From: Actinoplanes sandaracinus
Lineage (GTDB): Bacteria; Actinomycetota; Actinomycetes; Mycobacteriales; Micromonosporaceae
Direction: 5' to 3'
DNA: 64,000 bases
NCBI RefSeq assembly: GCF_030009775.1
Contig: NZ_JASCTH010000001.1
Coordinates: forward strand, 1-64,000
Positions 1 to 8,025 of this stretch are shown piece by piece. Every line of letters begins with the position of its first letter. Positions within the stretch are counted from its first letter, which is position 1. The notes beneath the pieces were generated by a model. That model was not told the DNA's origin. It was given only the letters and a program-made list of their open reading frames with translations, and did not search any database. A program made the translations under genes and the position numbers.

Positions 1-1
1 C

Positions 2-442
2 ATCGTCGGCTGGAAGACCTCTGATCGGTGCGACACCGATCTGATCCTGGCCGCGCTCGAGTACGGCATCTGGTCGCGTGACGTCCGCGACGGCCAGTTG
101 ATCCACCACTCGGACAGGGGTTCGAACTATACGAGTTTCCGCTTCTCACAACGGCTGCAGGACAACGGAATCCGACCGTCCATGGGCTCGGTCGGCGACT
201 CGTTCGACAACGCGCTGATGGAGAACTTCTGGTCGACGCTGAAGATCGAACTGGTCTACCGCACGAGCTGGCGAACCCGAGACGAAGCCGAGAACGCAAT
301 CTTCGGATACATCGACGGCTGGTACAACACCCGCCGCATCCAGAAGGAACTCGGCTACCTCAGCCCCGACGAATACGAGACCGCCTGGCACGCCCAGACC
401 GAGCCAGATAACCTCACCCCTACCCCCGCCGGAAGCAGGTAA
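2..442 (+). CDS. IS3-family transposase (OrfB), C-terminal part, cut by window edge
   Basis: The reading frame is already open at base 2, so the N-terminus lies outside the window. The visible ~146 residues are the end of a DDE/RNase H-fold integrase core. They include the IS3-type HHSDRGSNY motif (second catalytic Asp) and the ALMENFWSTLKIEL segment with the catalytic Glu, followed by the typical YNTRRIQKELGYLSP tail. The enzyme would cut and join the ends of its own insertion sequence. A possible right terminal repeat lies just downstream. Whether the copy is intact cannot be judged from this side. Confidence 0.93.
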   Translation: MVGWKTSDRCDTDLILAALEYGIWSRDVRDGQLIHHSDRGSNYTSFRFSQRLQDNGIRPSMGSVGDSFDNALMENFWSTLKIELVYRTSWRTRDEAENAIFGYIDGWYNTRRIQKELGYLSPDEYETAWHAQTEPDNLTPTPAGSR

Positions 443-449
443 CCACCGC

Positions 450-472
450 TCCGTCGAAACGGGGGGAACTCA
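450..472. repeat. Probable right terminal inverted repeat of the IS3 element
   Basis: Eight bases after the transposase stop there is a G-run segment. Read on the minus strand it starts TGAGTTCCCCCCG and continues TTTCGACGG, the kind of end found on actinobacterial IS3 elements. The left end is outside the window, so the match between ends and any target duplication could not be checked. Confidence 0.5.
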
Positions 473-791
473 AACGAGCTCGACGCCTTGGCCGCACACT
501 GACATGCCGCTGAGCGGCCGCGCGAGCCGCGTCACCGGAGTCACCCTTGTAGCGAAGCCCTCAAGATTGTCTGGCCTCGATACGGCACGATGGCGGTCAT
601 GGCTTGGCGATTGAGCCGAAGACCTACAACGGCCTGCCCGGAGGAGGCACGGCATCAACGCTCGCGGCCACAGCGAGGCCACTGCCCGTCTGTCCGCTCC
701 GGGCGTCGCCCTGCGTCAGGTGCAGCCGCTGGCAAGAGGCCGGAATGGTGAGCGAGGTCGGGGGCAAAAGCACCGTTTACCATGATCGCCC
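473..791. other. Intergenic stretch with no convincing gene
   Basis: About 320 bases between the IS3 end and the next gene. Short open frames exist on both strands, but none has a recognisable domain or a credible ribosome binding site. No clear terminator hairpin was seen. Confidence 0.5.
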
Positions 792-1505
792 ATGGCATCC
801 ACGAACGACACGCCCGCGACGTTCGAGCCGCTACCGGAACCGACGGTTGATCGGTCGGCGGCCTATCACGCCTTGCTACTGGCACTGCTCGAACTAGTCG
901 GTGCCGAATCCTCGAACTTTGAGGAGCCCGACAACCACCTGTTCTGGCGTCACCGTGCCCGGCGGTCGATCGGTGAGGGCGTTACACGCCGGGCCAAACA
1001 CCCGACCGGCGCTCGCGGCATGCCTGACGAATGGTTCGAACCGCTGCTCCGAGCTGCGGTGTACGAGCCGGATCCGAGCTTCAACCGGCAGCTGGTCGAA
1101 CCCGCCATCGCCGCGTTCGGCCGCCGTCGTGTCCAGGTTGCGCTGATCGACTACCTCGACACCGGCGCCCCCGCCGACGCGGCAGGCGCGGCACGTGCCT
1201 GGTACTGGACCTCGGTAGGAGTCAGATACCTGCCGGGAACGACGACGATGACCCCCGAAAGCGCCGCTGAATTTGAGGCGGTCAGCGACCTGCGCGAGCG
1301 GTACCGCCTTACAGCATTGCGTCGCTTTCTCGCCGACGACGACCTCGACCTGCGCCGGTGCATACTGCCGGGCCTCACCCTCGACCCACAGATGTACCCC
1401 AGCCAGATGCGCGACCAAGTAACTCAAGCCGTGCAGATAGCTCGCACCTCAAACGACCATTACCTCCGGCATCGAGTGGAGATCCAGGTCAAGCGCGAGC
1501 GATGA
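792..1505 (+). CDS. Hypothetical protein, 237 aa, probably helical
   Basis: An ATG-started frame of 237 residues with codon use like the neighbouring real genes. No family was recognised. There is no signal peptide or membrane segment. The second half is rich in Leu/Ala/Arg helices (for example the RERYRLTALRRFLADDDLDLRR region), which suggests a soluble all-helical, possibly repeat-like fold. It stands alone between an IS3 element and a repeat-rich non-coding stretch, so its context says only that it is accessory DNA. Confidence 0.6.
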   Translation: MASTNDTPATFEPLPEPTVDRSAAYHALLLALLELVGAESSNFEEPDNHLFWRHRARRSIGEGVTRRAKHPTGARGMPDEWFEPLLRAAVYEPDPSFNRQLVEPAIAAFGRRRVQVALIDYLDTGAPADAAGAARAWYWTSVGVRYLPGTTTMTPESAAEFEAVSDLRERYRLTALRRFLADDDLDLRRCILPGLTLDPQMYPSQMRDQVTQAVQIARTSNDHYLRHRVEIQVKRER

Positions 1506-1565
1506 CCACCACCCGTCGACGCCATCCGGATTTGCCGCTGATAAAGCGTGCTGAGTGCCGCAGAA

Positions 1566-1627
1566 GGTGCCGGGCGGCTAGCGTCGCTTGGGGAGAACCC
1601 CACGAAGTTGCGCCGACGCCCAGCACC
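1566..1627. repeat. Dispersed hairpin repeat, copy 1
   Basis: The arms ggtgccgggcggc (1566-1578) and gccgacgcccagcacc (1612-1627) pair imperfectly around a core with GTCGCTTGGGGAGAACC. The same architecture and core recur at 9640-9701, and the core alone recurs at 2097 onward. This looks like a dispersed structured repeat rather than a protein-coding remnant. Confidence 0.5.
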
Positions 1628-1769
1628 CTGTCTCGGGGTAGGCGTTCTCACGGGTACCCATGAGCCGCAACGCGGCCAGGCAGCGTCCTCCTCGGCCGCC
1701 GATAACGCGCGGTCGGGCAGTCCGGCGTTCCGCCGCGCGACAGTCGGTCCCGCAGATGCGGAATGGCGG
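1582..1769. repeat. Direct repeat R1, copy a
   Basis: About 187 bases beginning CGTCGCTTGGGGAGAACC and ending near GCAGATGCGGAATGGCG. It recurs in the same orientation 515 bases further on, almost unchanged over its first ~155 bases and with a few substitutions and small gaps near the right end. It holds no conserved reading frame. Confidence 0.85.
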
Positions 1770-1903
1770 CGTCGACCTGGTCGGCGCGGCCGGCCTACGC
1801 CATCAAGGTGTGATCATCTAGCCGTCCGGCGTCGCGCAGTTGCCGCGATCTAGGCGTCTGCCCGGATGCTGCGCGGCCCTGACCAGCGGTTCTGTCGGAC
1901 CAC

Positions 1904-2097
1904 CCGGGGTGCGATTCAATAACATTCGGTAAGGCACGGAGCGCTGAACACCATCTCACGCCGTTTGCGCAGGTAGAGCGGTCTGTCCCAACGCTGCGAC
2001 CTTCGTGCCAGCGACGTGCGCCCTGAACACCGGCCTCCGCAGCGCTGCCCTTCTCCCCCGCTTGCCTCAGCGCTGCCGTGCGCGCCCGGCGAGCCAC
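1904..2097. repeat. Direct repeat R2, copy a
   Basis: About 194 bases running from CCGGGGTGCGATTCAA to GGCGAGCCAC. It abuts R1 copy b directly. A second copy in the same orientation lies at 7168-7360, with by eye roughly nine in ten bases identical. The two R2 copies bracket the STAND ATPase, the small peptide gene, the broken XRE gene and the IS110 remnant. Confidence 0.85.
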
Positions 2098-2282
2098 GTC
2101 GCTTGGGGAGAACCCCACGAAGTTGCGCCGACGCCCAGCACCCTGTCTCAGGGTAGGCGTTCTCACGGGTACCCATGAGCCGCAACGCGGCCAGGCAGCG
2201 TCCTCCTCGGCCGCCGATAACGCGCGGTCGGGCAGTCCGGCGTACCGCCGCGACGGTCGGTCCGGCAGATGCGGAATGGCGA
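2097..2282. repeat. Direct repeat R1, copy b
   Basis: Second copy of the ~187-base R1 repeat, sharing the same first ~155 bases as the copy at 1582. It lacks the left hairpin arm present at the first copy because it is fused directly to R2 copy a. It ends about 20 bases from the stop codon of the STAND gene. Confidence 0.85.
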
Positions 2283-2303
2283 CGTCCGTGGCGGATGCGT
2301 GCA

Positions 2304-5300
2304 TCACGAAGGTTCGTTACTGCACAACTCATCCACACGTCGTAGTACTACTTGAGGCCAATGCTTGGCTAGCGCTGGCAACGACACTAGCCACGACGCT
2401 TCCGCCAACGCCTCGCCTAGAAACTGAGCAGCCCGGTCGATGTTGTTGGCTGCAGTTGGCCCGGCTGCTGCGGTCAACGCTCGTGCCTGCTGGAACGGGC
2501 CGCTGATTGAGCGGGCCACCGTCTCGGCCCAGTCAGGGTCCCCGCTGGCGGCGGCCGCCCCGGCCACCGGGACCAGCGCCATCGTCTGCCCGAGCGGGTC
2601 GTTGATCGAGCGGGCCACCGTCTCGGCCCGGCTGGCAAGGTGCCGGGCCCGATCAAGATCCCCGCCGGAGGCGGCCGCCTGGGCCACTGCGGCCAGCGCC
2701 TGCGCGTGCTGCATCGGGTCGGTGATTGAGCGGGCCACCGTCTCGGCCCGGTCAAGGTTCCCGCCGGCAGCGATCGCCTCGACCACCGGGACCAGCGCCC
2801 GTGCCTGCTCATACGGGTCGGTGATTGAGTGGGCTACCGTCTCGGCCCGGTCGGCAAGGTGCCGAGCTTGGTCAGGGTTGCCGCCGGCGACGATCGCCCC
2901 GGCCACTGCGGCCAGCCCTAGTGCTTGCTGGAAGGGGTCAGTGATCGAGCGGCCCACCATCTCGGCCCAGTCAAGGTCTCCGCTGGCGGCGGCCGCCTCA
3001 GCAACTGCGGCCAGCGCCTGCGCGTGCTGCTTCGGGTCGGTGATTAAGTGGGCCACCGTCTCGGCTCGGTCAGCAAGGAGCCGAGCCCGGTCAGGGTTGC
3101 CGCCGGCGACGATCGCCCTGGCCACTGCGGCCAACGCCCATACCTGCTGGTACGGGGCGGTGATCGAGCGAGCCACCGTCTCGGCCCGGTCAAGGTCACC
3201 AGCCGCGGCTATCGCCCGGGTCACTGCGAGCAGCGTCCGCGCGTGTTGAAACGGACCGGTGATTGAGCGGGCCACCTTCTCGGCCCGGCTGGCGAGGTGC
3301 CGAGCCCGGTCGGCATCCCCGGCGGCGGCCGCCTCCGCCACTGCGGTCAGCGCACGTGCCTGCTGATACAGGTCGGTGATCGAGCAGGCCACCGTCTCGG
3401 CCCGGTCAAGGTCCCCGCCGTCAGCGATCGCCTTGACCACCGGGATTAGCGCCCGTCCCTGCTGGCTCGGGTCGGCGATCGAACGGCCCACGATCTCGGC
3501 CCGGTCAAGTTCCCCGGCGGCGACGAACGCTCCAGCCACTGCGGCGAGCGCCTGTATCTGATGGCTCAGGTTGGTGATCGAGTGGGCTACCGTCTCGGCC
3601 CGGCTGGCCAGGTGCCGGGCCCGGTCGGGGTCTCCGGCGGCGACGGCCACCCCCGCCACTACGGCCAGCGCCTGTACCTGCTCATACGGGTCAGCGTTTG
3701 AGTGGGCCACCGTCTCGGCCCGGCTGGCGAGGTGCCGGGCCCGGTCAGGGTCTCCGGCAGCGACGACCGCCCCCGCCACTACGGCCAGCACCTGTGCCTG
3801 CAGGAACGGCGGGGTGGTGACGGAGTGGGCCACCGTTTCGGCCCGGTCGGCGAGGTGCCGAGCCCGGTCAGGGTTGCCGCCGGCGATCGCCCTGGCCACT
3901 AGGGACAACACCCATGCCTGCAGAATCGGGATGGTGATCGAGTGGGCCACCGTCTCGGCCCGGCTGGCCAGGCGCCGGGCCCGGTCGGGGTCTCCGGCGG
4001 CGGCGACCGCCCCCGCCGCTGCGACCAGCGCCTGTGCCTGCTCATAGGGGTCGGTGATCGAGTGGGCCACCGTCTCCGCCCGGCTGGCGAGGTGCCGAAC
4101 CCGGTCAGGGTTGCCGTTGGCGGCGGCCGCCCCCGCCACTGCGGTCACCGTCTGGGCCTGCAAGACCGGATCAACGATCGAGCCGGCCACCGCCTCGGCC
4201 CGATCAAGGTCCCCAGCGGCGGCGGCCGCCTCAGCGACTGCGGCCAGCGCCCGCGCCTGCCGCTTCGGGTCGGTGATCGAGTGGGCCACCGTCTCGGCCC
4301 GGCTGGCTAGGTGCCGAACCCGGTCAGGGTTACCGTCGGCGATCGCCCCGGCCACCGCGATCAACGCTCGTGCCTGCTGGTCAGGGCCGGTAATCGAGCG
4401 GGCGAGGGCTTCCGCTCGGGCGGGTTGTCCGAGGGCAGCCCAGACGGCGGGCAGGCCGACGGGGATACGACTGTTGCGGTCGGCAAGACTTGTACGGCGG
4501 ATACACAGCCGCAGCATCGCCTCCAGGTCCGGTCCCGGCCTAGCGAGCACGAGATCTTGGCAGGTTGTGATCTCAGCGAGAGCTGCGGCGTCGCCGCCGC
4601 TCAAATCGAGCATCCGGTCGTGGCGGTCTGGGTCAGTGACCAGTTCGACCAGCCGGGATACATCGCCAGTGGTGCTGAGCATCCGGGAGTAGCTGAGCAG
4701 CAGGTACTCCGGGGTACTCTGCGGCCAGCGTGGATCGCCGTTGCTGGGGCGGCGATAGCGGTCGGCCCAGTCGTGCAACCGGCTGCGGTAGCCGGTCAGC
4801 CGGGTGTCGCCGAGGTACCGGCGGGCGGCGGCGTCGAGTTCCTCGTGACCGAGCAGATACACCGACGGGCCAGTCTCCCTGGCCCACTGCGGGGTGCGGC
4901 GGGTGAAGGTGCGCCCGGACACGGTATGCAGCACTTCTTCGATGGCGACCAGCCCGGCCCCGGTCAGTTCGTGCAGGTCGTCGCTAGACAGGCCACCACG
5001 GGCCGCGGTCAGCAGACCCAGCAGGTCCTGCTCGACCGGGCTGCCGGTCAGCAGCCGTTTCAGCTCGGTCTGCCCGAGCCGCTGCAGGTCCCGGGCGTGC
5101 GGGGATTCGGTGAGCGGCCGGATGGTGGCTTGCTCGCGCAGCGGATGCCAGTCGGGCACGTCGTCCGGCACGGGCGGGTTGGGCCGGCCGGCCACGATGA
5201 CCCGCATCCCGGCCGGCGGGACACCGGGCAGCAAAGCGGCGATGCTGCGCGCGTGTGGGCCGGTGGTGACCCCCCGATCCTCGTCGAGGCCGTCGATGAG

Positions 5301-6116
5301 CAGCACCAGCCGCATGCCCCGCTGCCGGCAGCTTTCCGCGACCTGGGTGAGCAGGTCCAGCAGCCACGCTTCCCGCAACGACTCGTCGATCACCGCTGGG
5401 ACCGGCTGGCCGCTCAACGCGGCTAACTGTTCGCCGACCACGGTGGTGAACGCCTGCCGGGTGTCCTGCGCGGCGAGGCGAGCAGTGATGAAGAACGCCA
5501 CCACTTGCACTCGCGAGCGCACCGTGTCCGGCGGGTGCAGCACGAACGTCGACAACAGGGCCGACTTACCCGCCCACGGCCCGGCCTGCCACCACACATA
5601 CGACCCGGCATGCTCGTCTAGGCAGAACCGGGCCAACTCCTGCAAGTCCGCCTCGCGGCCGACCAGTTCGGGTGGGGCGATCTGACGGACCTGCGCCAGA
5701 TACGCCGACCGTGGCGCCAGCAAGGGCTCCGGCGCAGACGACCGCTCAGGTGCGCGCATCAGCAGGGTGACCTGCGCCGCGACGGTGTGCTCATCCTGAT
5801 CGCATGCCTGCGCCAGCGTCCGGGCGACCGCGCAGACATCATCCAGGGCCGCTGGCCCGCCCTGGGAGATGATCCGGTGGATTCTGTCCTTCTTCGGTGA
5901 ACCGTCGAGGCGGTCATCGGCGGCGATCCGCTTCTCCAGGTCCTCCAGCGCGGGCCTGCCTGCTGCCTCGTGCAGCTCATAGAGAAGATCGCGAACCTGC
6001 TGCTGCGGGCCGGCGTCGAGCTCGGGCCGGGCCAGCTTCCGCGGGCGGCGCACCGGGTCACGCTTGGCGGCTGCCGGAGGCCGGCGGCGCACTGGTCGAG
6101 ACTCGTCGGCATTCAT
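2304..6116 (-). CDS. STAND-type P-loop ATPase with ~18 near-identical TPR-like repeats
   Basis: 1,270 residues. Residues ~38-122 form a small helical, HTH-like N-terminal domain of the kind seen on actinobacterial conflict proteins. Residues ~150-330 hold the NTPase: Walker A GPWAGKS (179-185) and Walker B VLLIDGLDED (271-280). A helical arm follows to ~560. Residues ~561-1223 are a tandem array of 18 TPR-like units, ten of ~40 residues (consensus GDPDRARHLASRAETVAHS then ITDPxxQAxALAAVAxA) and eight of ~33 residues lacking the HLASRAETV insert. STAND proteins are signal-sensing switches, and in multicellular bacteria many are thought to act in phage or self/non-self defence. The high likeness between units suggests recent duplication or gene conversion. 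No effector domain was recognised, so the effector may be elsewhere or in the N-terminal adaptor's partner. Confidence 0.88.
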   Translation of the reverse strand: MNADESRPVRRRPPAAAKRDPVRRPRKLARPELDAGPQQQVRDLLYELHEAAGRPALEDLEKRIAADDRLDGSPKKDRIHRIISQGGPAALDDVCAVARTLAQACDQDEHTVAAQVTLLMRAPERSSAPEPLLAPRSAYLAQVRQIAPPELVGREADLQELARFCLDEHAGSYVWWQAGPWAGKSALLSTFVLHPPDTVRSRVQVVAFFITARLAAQDTRQAFTTVVGEQLAALSGQPVPAVIDESLREAWLLDLLTQVAESCRQRGMRLVLLIDGLDEDRGVTTGPHARSIAALLPGVPPAGMRVIVAGRPNPPVPDDVPDWHPLREQATIRPLTESPHARDLQRLGQTELKRLLTGSPVEQDLLGLLTAARGGLSSDDLHELTGAGLVAIEEVLHTVSGRTFTRRTPQWARETGPSVYLLGHEELDAAARRYLGDTRLTGYRSRLHDWADRYRRPSNGDPRWPQSTPEYLLLSYSRMLSTTGDVSRLVELVTDPDRHDRMLDLSGGDAAALAEITTCQDLVLARPGPDLEAMLRLCIRRTSLADRNSRIPVGLPAVWAALGQPARAEALARSITGPDQQARALIAVAGAIADGNPDRVRHLASRAETVAHSITDPKRQARALAAVAEAAAAAGDLDRAEAVAGSIVDPVLQAQTVTAVAGAAAANGNPDRVRHLASRAETVAHSITDPYEQAQALVAAAGAVAAAGDPDRARRLASRAETVAHSITIPILQAWVLSLVARAIAGGNPDRARHLADRAETVAHSVTTPPFLQAQVLAVVAGAVVAAGDPDRARHLASRAETVAHSNADPYEQVQALAVVAGVAVAAGDPDRARHLASRAETVAHSITNLSHQIQALAAVAGAFVAAGELDRAEIVGRSIADPSQQGRALIPVVKAIADGGDLDRAETVACSITDLYQQARALTAVAEAAAAGDADRARHLASRAEKVARSITGPFQHARTLLAVTRAIAAAGDLDRAETVARSITAPYQQVWALAAVARAIVAGGNPDRARLLADRAETVAHLITDPKQHAQALAAVAEAAAASGDLDWAEMVGRSITDPFQQALGLAAVAGAIVAGGNPDQARHLADRAETVAHSITDPYEQARALVPVVEAIAAGGNLDRAETVARSITDPMQHAQALAAVAQAAASGGDLDRARHLASRAETVARSINDPLGQTMALVPVAGAAAASGDPDWAETVARSISGPFQQARALTAAAGPTAANNIDRAAQFLGEALAEASWLVSLPALAKHWPQVVLRRVDELCSNEPS
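2448..4436 (-). repeat. Intragenic tandem repeat array encoding the TPR-like units
   Basis: About 2 kb of coding tandem repeats in the STAND gene, with units of ~120 bases (long form) and ~99 bases (short form). Long and short forms are mixed: they strictly alternate toward the C-terminal end, and five long units in a row occur in the middle. Differences cluster at a few codons after ITDP, where PYEQ, PKRQ, PFQQ, LYQQ and IPIL occur. That is the pattern expected if a few surface positions vary while the scaffold is homogenised. Confidence 0.9.
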
Positions 6117-6263
6117 CGCTCACCGATGATGCCCGACCGCAACCGGTCGTGGGCTGCTCGACACCCGTCGGCACTCAGGTCAGCCCCTGCGAGACGGCCC
6201 GAGGCTGGAAAGCGCAAGCCGGCGCCGGCTCCGCTTTCGTTACAGACAGGCAGGGAGCATCCG

Positions 6264-6404
6264 ATGACCCGATCCCCGCAGCACCACAGCGGCCCCCACC
6301 AGCCCCGCACGCAGATCGCCCTGGCCGTGATCACCGGCGTTCTCACCGGCGCCATCCGCGCGCTGACCGACCGGCTCCTCACCTACCTGAGCACCGGCAG
6401 CTGA
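6264..6404 (+). CDS. Putative 46-aa membrane-active peptide, divergent from the STAND gene
   Basis: ATG at 6264 is preceded by CAGGGAG at a good distance. The product has a His/Pro/Gln-rich first 16 residues, then one hydrophobic helix (TQIALAVITGVLTGAIRAL) and a short polar end. A strong hairpin lies 12 bases after its stop. It starts 148 bases from the STAND start and reads the other way, so the two could share a control region. Small single-helix peptides can be toxins or membrane effectors. That role is inferred from size and position only. Confidence 0.5.
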   Translation: MTRSPQHHSGPHQPRTQIALAVITGVLTGAIRALTDRLLTYLSTGS

Positions 6405-6415
6405 CCCGGCCCCGG

Positions 6416-6450
6416 GGCGGGATCCCCCGCTGTACCGGCGGGATCCCGCC
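6416..6450 (+). terminator. Hairpin terminator after the small peptide gene
   Basis: Perfect 10-base arms GGCGGGATCC (6416-6425) and GGATCCCGCC (6441-6450) around a 15-base loop, followed by a short T-containing stretch (TCCTTCC). Confidence 0.7.
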
Positions 6451-6597
6451 TCCTTCCATCCACCAGTGCAGATGAGTACGGAGATCCGTGCGGACGACTT
6501 CGGCAATCGACACAACTAGTGCCCGATGACACCGAAAGTTTGTCGTAACTCGTGTCGGCTTACTACGTCGGATAACCATCCGTGCGGGTAATCGGTC

Positions 6598-6860
6598 TTA
6601 TCTGTAGTTGTGGACTTCGGTGGGCTCCGCCCAGAGGCGCTCCACAGTGGTGGCGAGCGTTCCGCGATCTCGAGTGCGAGGAACACCGAAGGCGCGTAGT
6701 CTCCCGAAACGATAGACACGATGGTCTGGCGGTTGACCTCGACTACGTCTGCCAGTTGCTGCTGGCTCAGGCCGAGATCGCGGCGACGCTCGCGCATGCG
6801 CGGGCCCGCGGCCGCGGCCTGGCCAGCGGCCCCGCGGACGGGGCCACTCGGGCGCGGCAT
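6598..6860 (-). pseudogene. Frameshifted XRE-family HTH regulator
   Basis: The frame from 6860 (more likely start ATG at 6797) encodes MRERRRDLGLSQQQLADVV followed by NRQTIVSIVSGDYAPSVFLALEIAE, a classic compact XRE helix-turn-helix. The expected ending, TTVERLWAEPTEVHNYR and stop at 6598, is in a different frame. Restoring one base near 6655-6661 would join them as ...LALEIAEALATTVERLW..., which matches the usual end of these ~65-residue regulators. Without the correction the frame runs on to 6516 with unrelated residues. It is either a recent inactivating indel or a sequence error. Confidence 0.7.
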
Positions 6861-6902
6861 CAGTGCGCCTCGTCGCCGTGCACTTGTTCACGGCGGGCCC
6901 TG

Positions 6903-7058
6903 TCGACCAAGTACTGGCAACCGTTCTACTACATCCTGGAAGCGCACGGTGTGACCGTGTGGCTGGGCAACGCCAACGACGTCAAGCAGGTCCCGGGCCG
7001 GCCCAAGACCGACCTGCTCGACGCGGTCTAGCTGGCCAAGTTCAATGCCGCACCTCGA
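6903..7058 (+). pseudogene. IS110-family transposase remnant
   Basis: The frame reads STKYWQPFYYILEAHG, then VTVWLGNANDVKQVPGRPKTDLLDAV, then a stop, then LAKFN. This is the segment of IS110 transposases around the conserved VPGRKTDxxDAxW(L)A motif (part of the DEDD RuvC-like domain). The Trp codon expected before LAKFN is a stop (TAG), and both ends of the gene are missing. Repeat R2 copy b begins about 110 bases downstream. Confidence 0.75.
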
Positions 7059-7167
7059 AGATCTGCATCATCCAGCGCAGCGAACTTCGCGCCTTCCTCT
7101 GCGGCCACCCTGACGCGGCGATGGAACTGGACGGCGCGGACACGGTCGATGCGTTGGGCTCAGGGAT

Positions 7168-7360
7168 CCGGGGTGCGATTCAACAATATGTCGTCAGGCA
7201 CGGAGCGTTAAACACCATCTCAAGCCGTTTGCGCAGGTAGAGCAGTCGTCCCAACGCTGCGAGCTTCGGGCCAGCGACGTGCGCCCTGAACACCGGCTTC
7301 CGCAGCGCTGCCCTTCTCCCCTGCTTGCCTCAGCGCTGCCGTGCGCGCCCGGCGAGCCAC
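7168..7360. repeat. Direct repeat R2, copy b
   Basis: Second copy of the ~190-base repeat found at 1904-2097, in the same orientation, running from CCGGGGTGCGATTCAA to GGCGAGCCAC. Differences are scattered single substitutions and one or two single-base indels. It follows the IS110 fragment, so it could be a non-coding end of that element. That link is only positional. Confidence 0.85.
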
Positions 7361-7497
7361 CCTCATCGCGTGCACTCGATCCGACGCATTCTCATGCCGA
7401 AGAGCGGGCGTCTGGCGCCCCGGCTATTTTCACCATGCGGAGGCTTCTGGCTGTCTGAGCCTTGCCACTTCACTGTCAACTCAGGCCAGCGGGCTTG

Positions 7498-8025
7498 TTA
7501 ACCCGGCATACCAGGCGGCGGGGCCTCACGGCCACCCTGCCGCGAACGTGACCAAAGGCCGTACGCAACAGCTATCGCAAGCGCGATGCCTGCGCAGATG
7601 ACCGTGCGAAGCAGTCGGTCCTGAGCACGGGCGTCGCACAGACCCCCGTAAAACTCACGTATCGCGGCGTCGGGGGCGATCAGCGAGCCGCAACTACGGG
7701 TCACGTAAGGCGCGCCGAAAGCGAGAACCGCATACAACAGAGCGGGAATCAAGAGAAGCACACCAGCGCAGGTGCGGCGAACCCATTCGCCGACCGACGC
7801 GCTCCTACCTGACACCAGCCTGACCAGCGCACCGAACGCCGCCCCACAACATCCGATGGCTACCGCGACGCCTGCCGCGGTTCCTGGCCCTATGCGGCCC
7901 AACGAAGACTCCGGATGAGGCGGACCAAGGACGATGTACACCACGCCAAGCGCGGCGGACGCCGCGACGATGCTCGTGGCAACGTCCCAACGACGACGCC
8001 TCAAAACCTCTGGTCTCTCCGGCAT
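7498..8025 (-). CDS. Small multi-pass membrane protein, unknown function
   Basis: 175 residues with an Arg-rich start (MPERPEVLRRRRW) and four hydrophobic segments, at about residues 14-33, 49-70, 86-108 and 143-158. The final two dozen residues are polar (SRSRQGGREAPPPG), probably cytoplasmic. No domain family was recognised. It stands alone between repeat copies in the accessory region. Confidence 0.6.
   Translation of the reverse strand: MPERPEVLRRRRWDVATSIVAASAALGVVYIVLGPPHPESSLGRIGPGTAAGVAVAIGCCGAAFGALVRLVSGRSASVGEWVRRTCAGVLLLIPALLYAVLAFGAPYVTRSCGSLIAPDAAIREFYGGLCDARAQDRLLRTVICAGIALAIAVAYGLWSRSRQGGREAPPPGMPG

Larger units (their letters stand above)
1506..2303. other. Gene-free, repeat-rich stretch upstream of the 3' end of the STAND gene
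   Basis: About 800 bases without a credible gene. They contain two copies of one ~187-base repeat (R1), one copy of a ~194-base repeat (R2) and a hairpin-forming repeat, each annotated separately. Open frames here are caused by GC bias and change frame between repeat copies, so they are not reported as genes. Confidence 0.7.

Noticed and set aside
1795..2338. Minus-strand open frames of 140-170 codons in the repeat region
   Set aside because: They run through R1 and R2, whose copies are in different frames elsewhere. No domain or start signal.
2448..4436. Possible CRISPR array because of regularly spaced similar units
   Set aside because: Units are 99-120 bases, lie in one continuous reading frame, and have no short constant repeat with unrelated spacers.
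2440..4692. Several long plus-strand open frames opposite the STAND repeat array (up to ~269 codons)
   Set aside because: They mirror the tandem repeats on the other strand and their residue pattern is a simple antisense of the TPR units. The minus frame has the domains and motifs.
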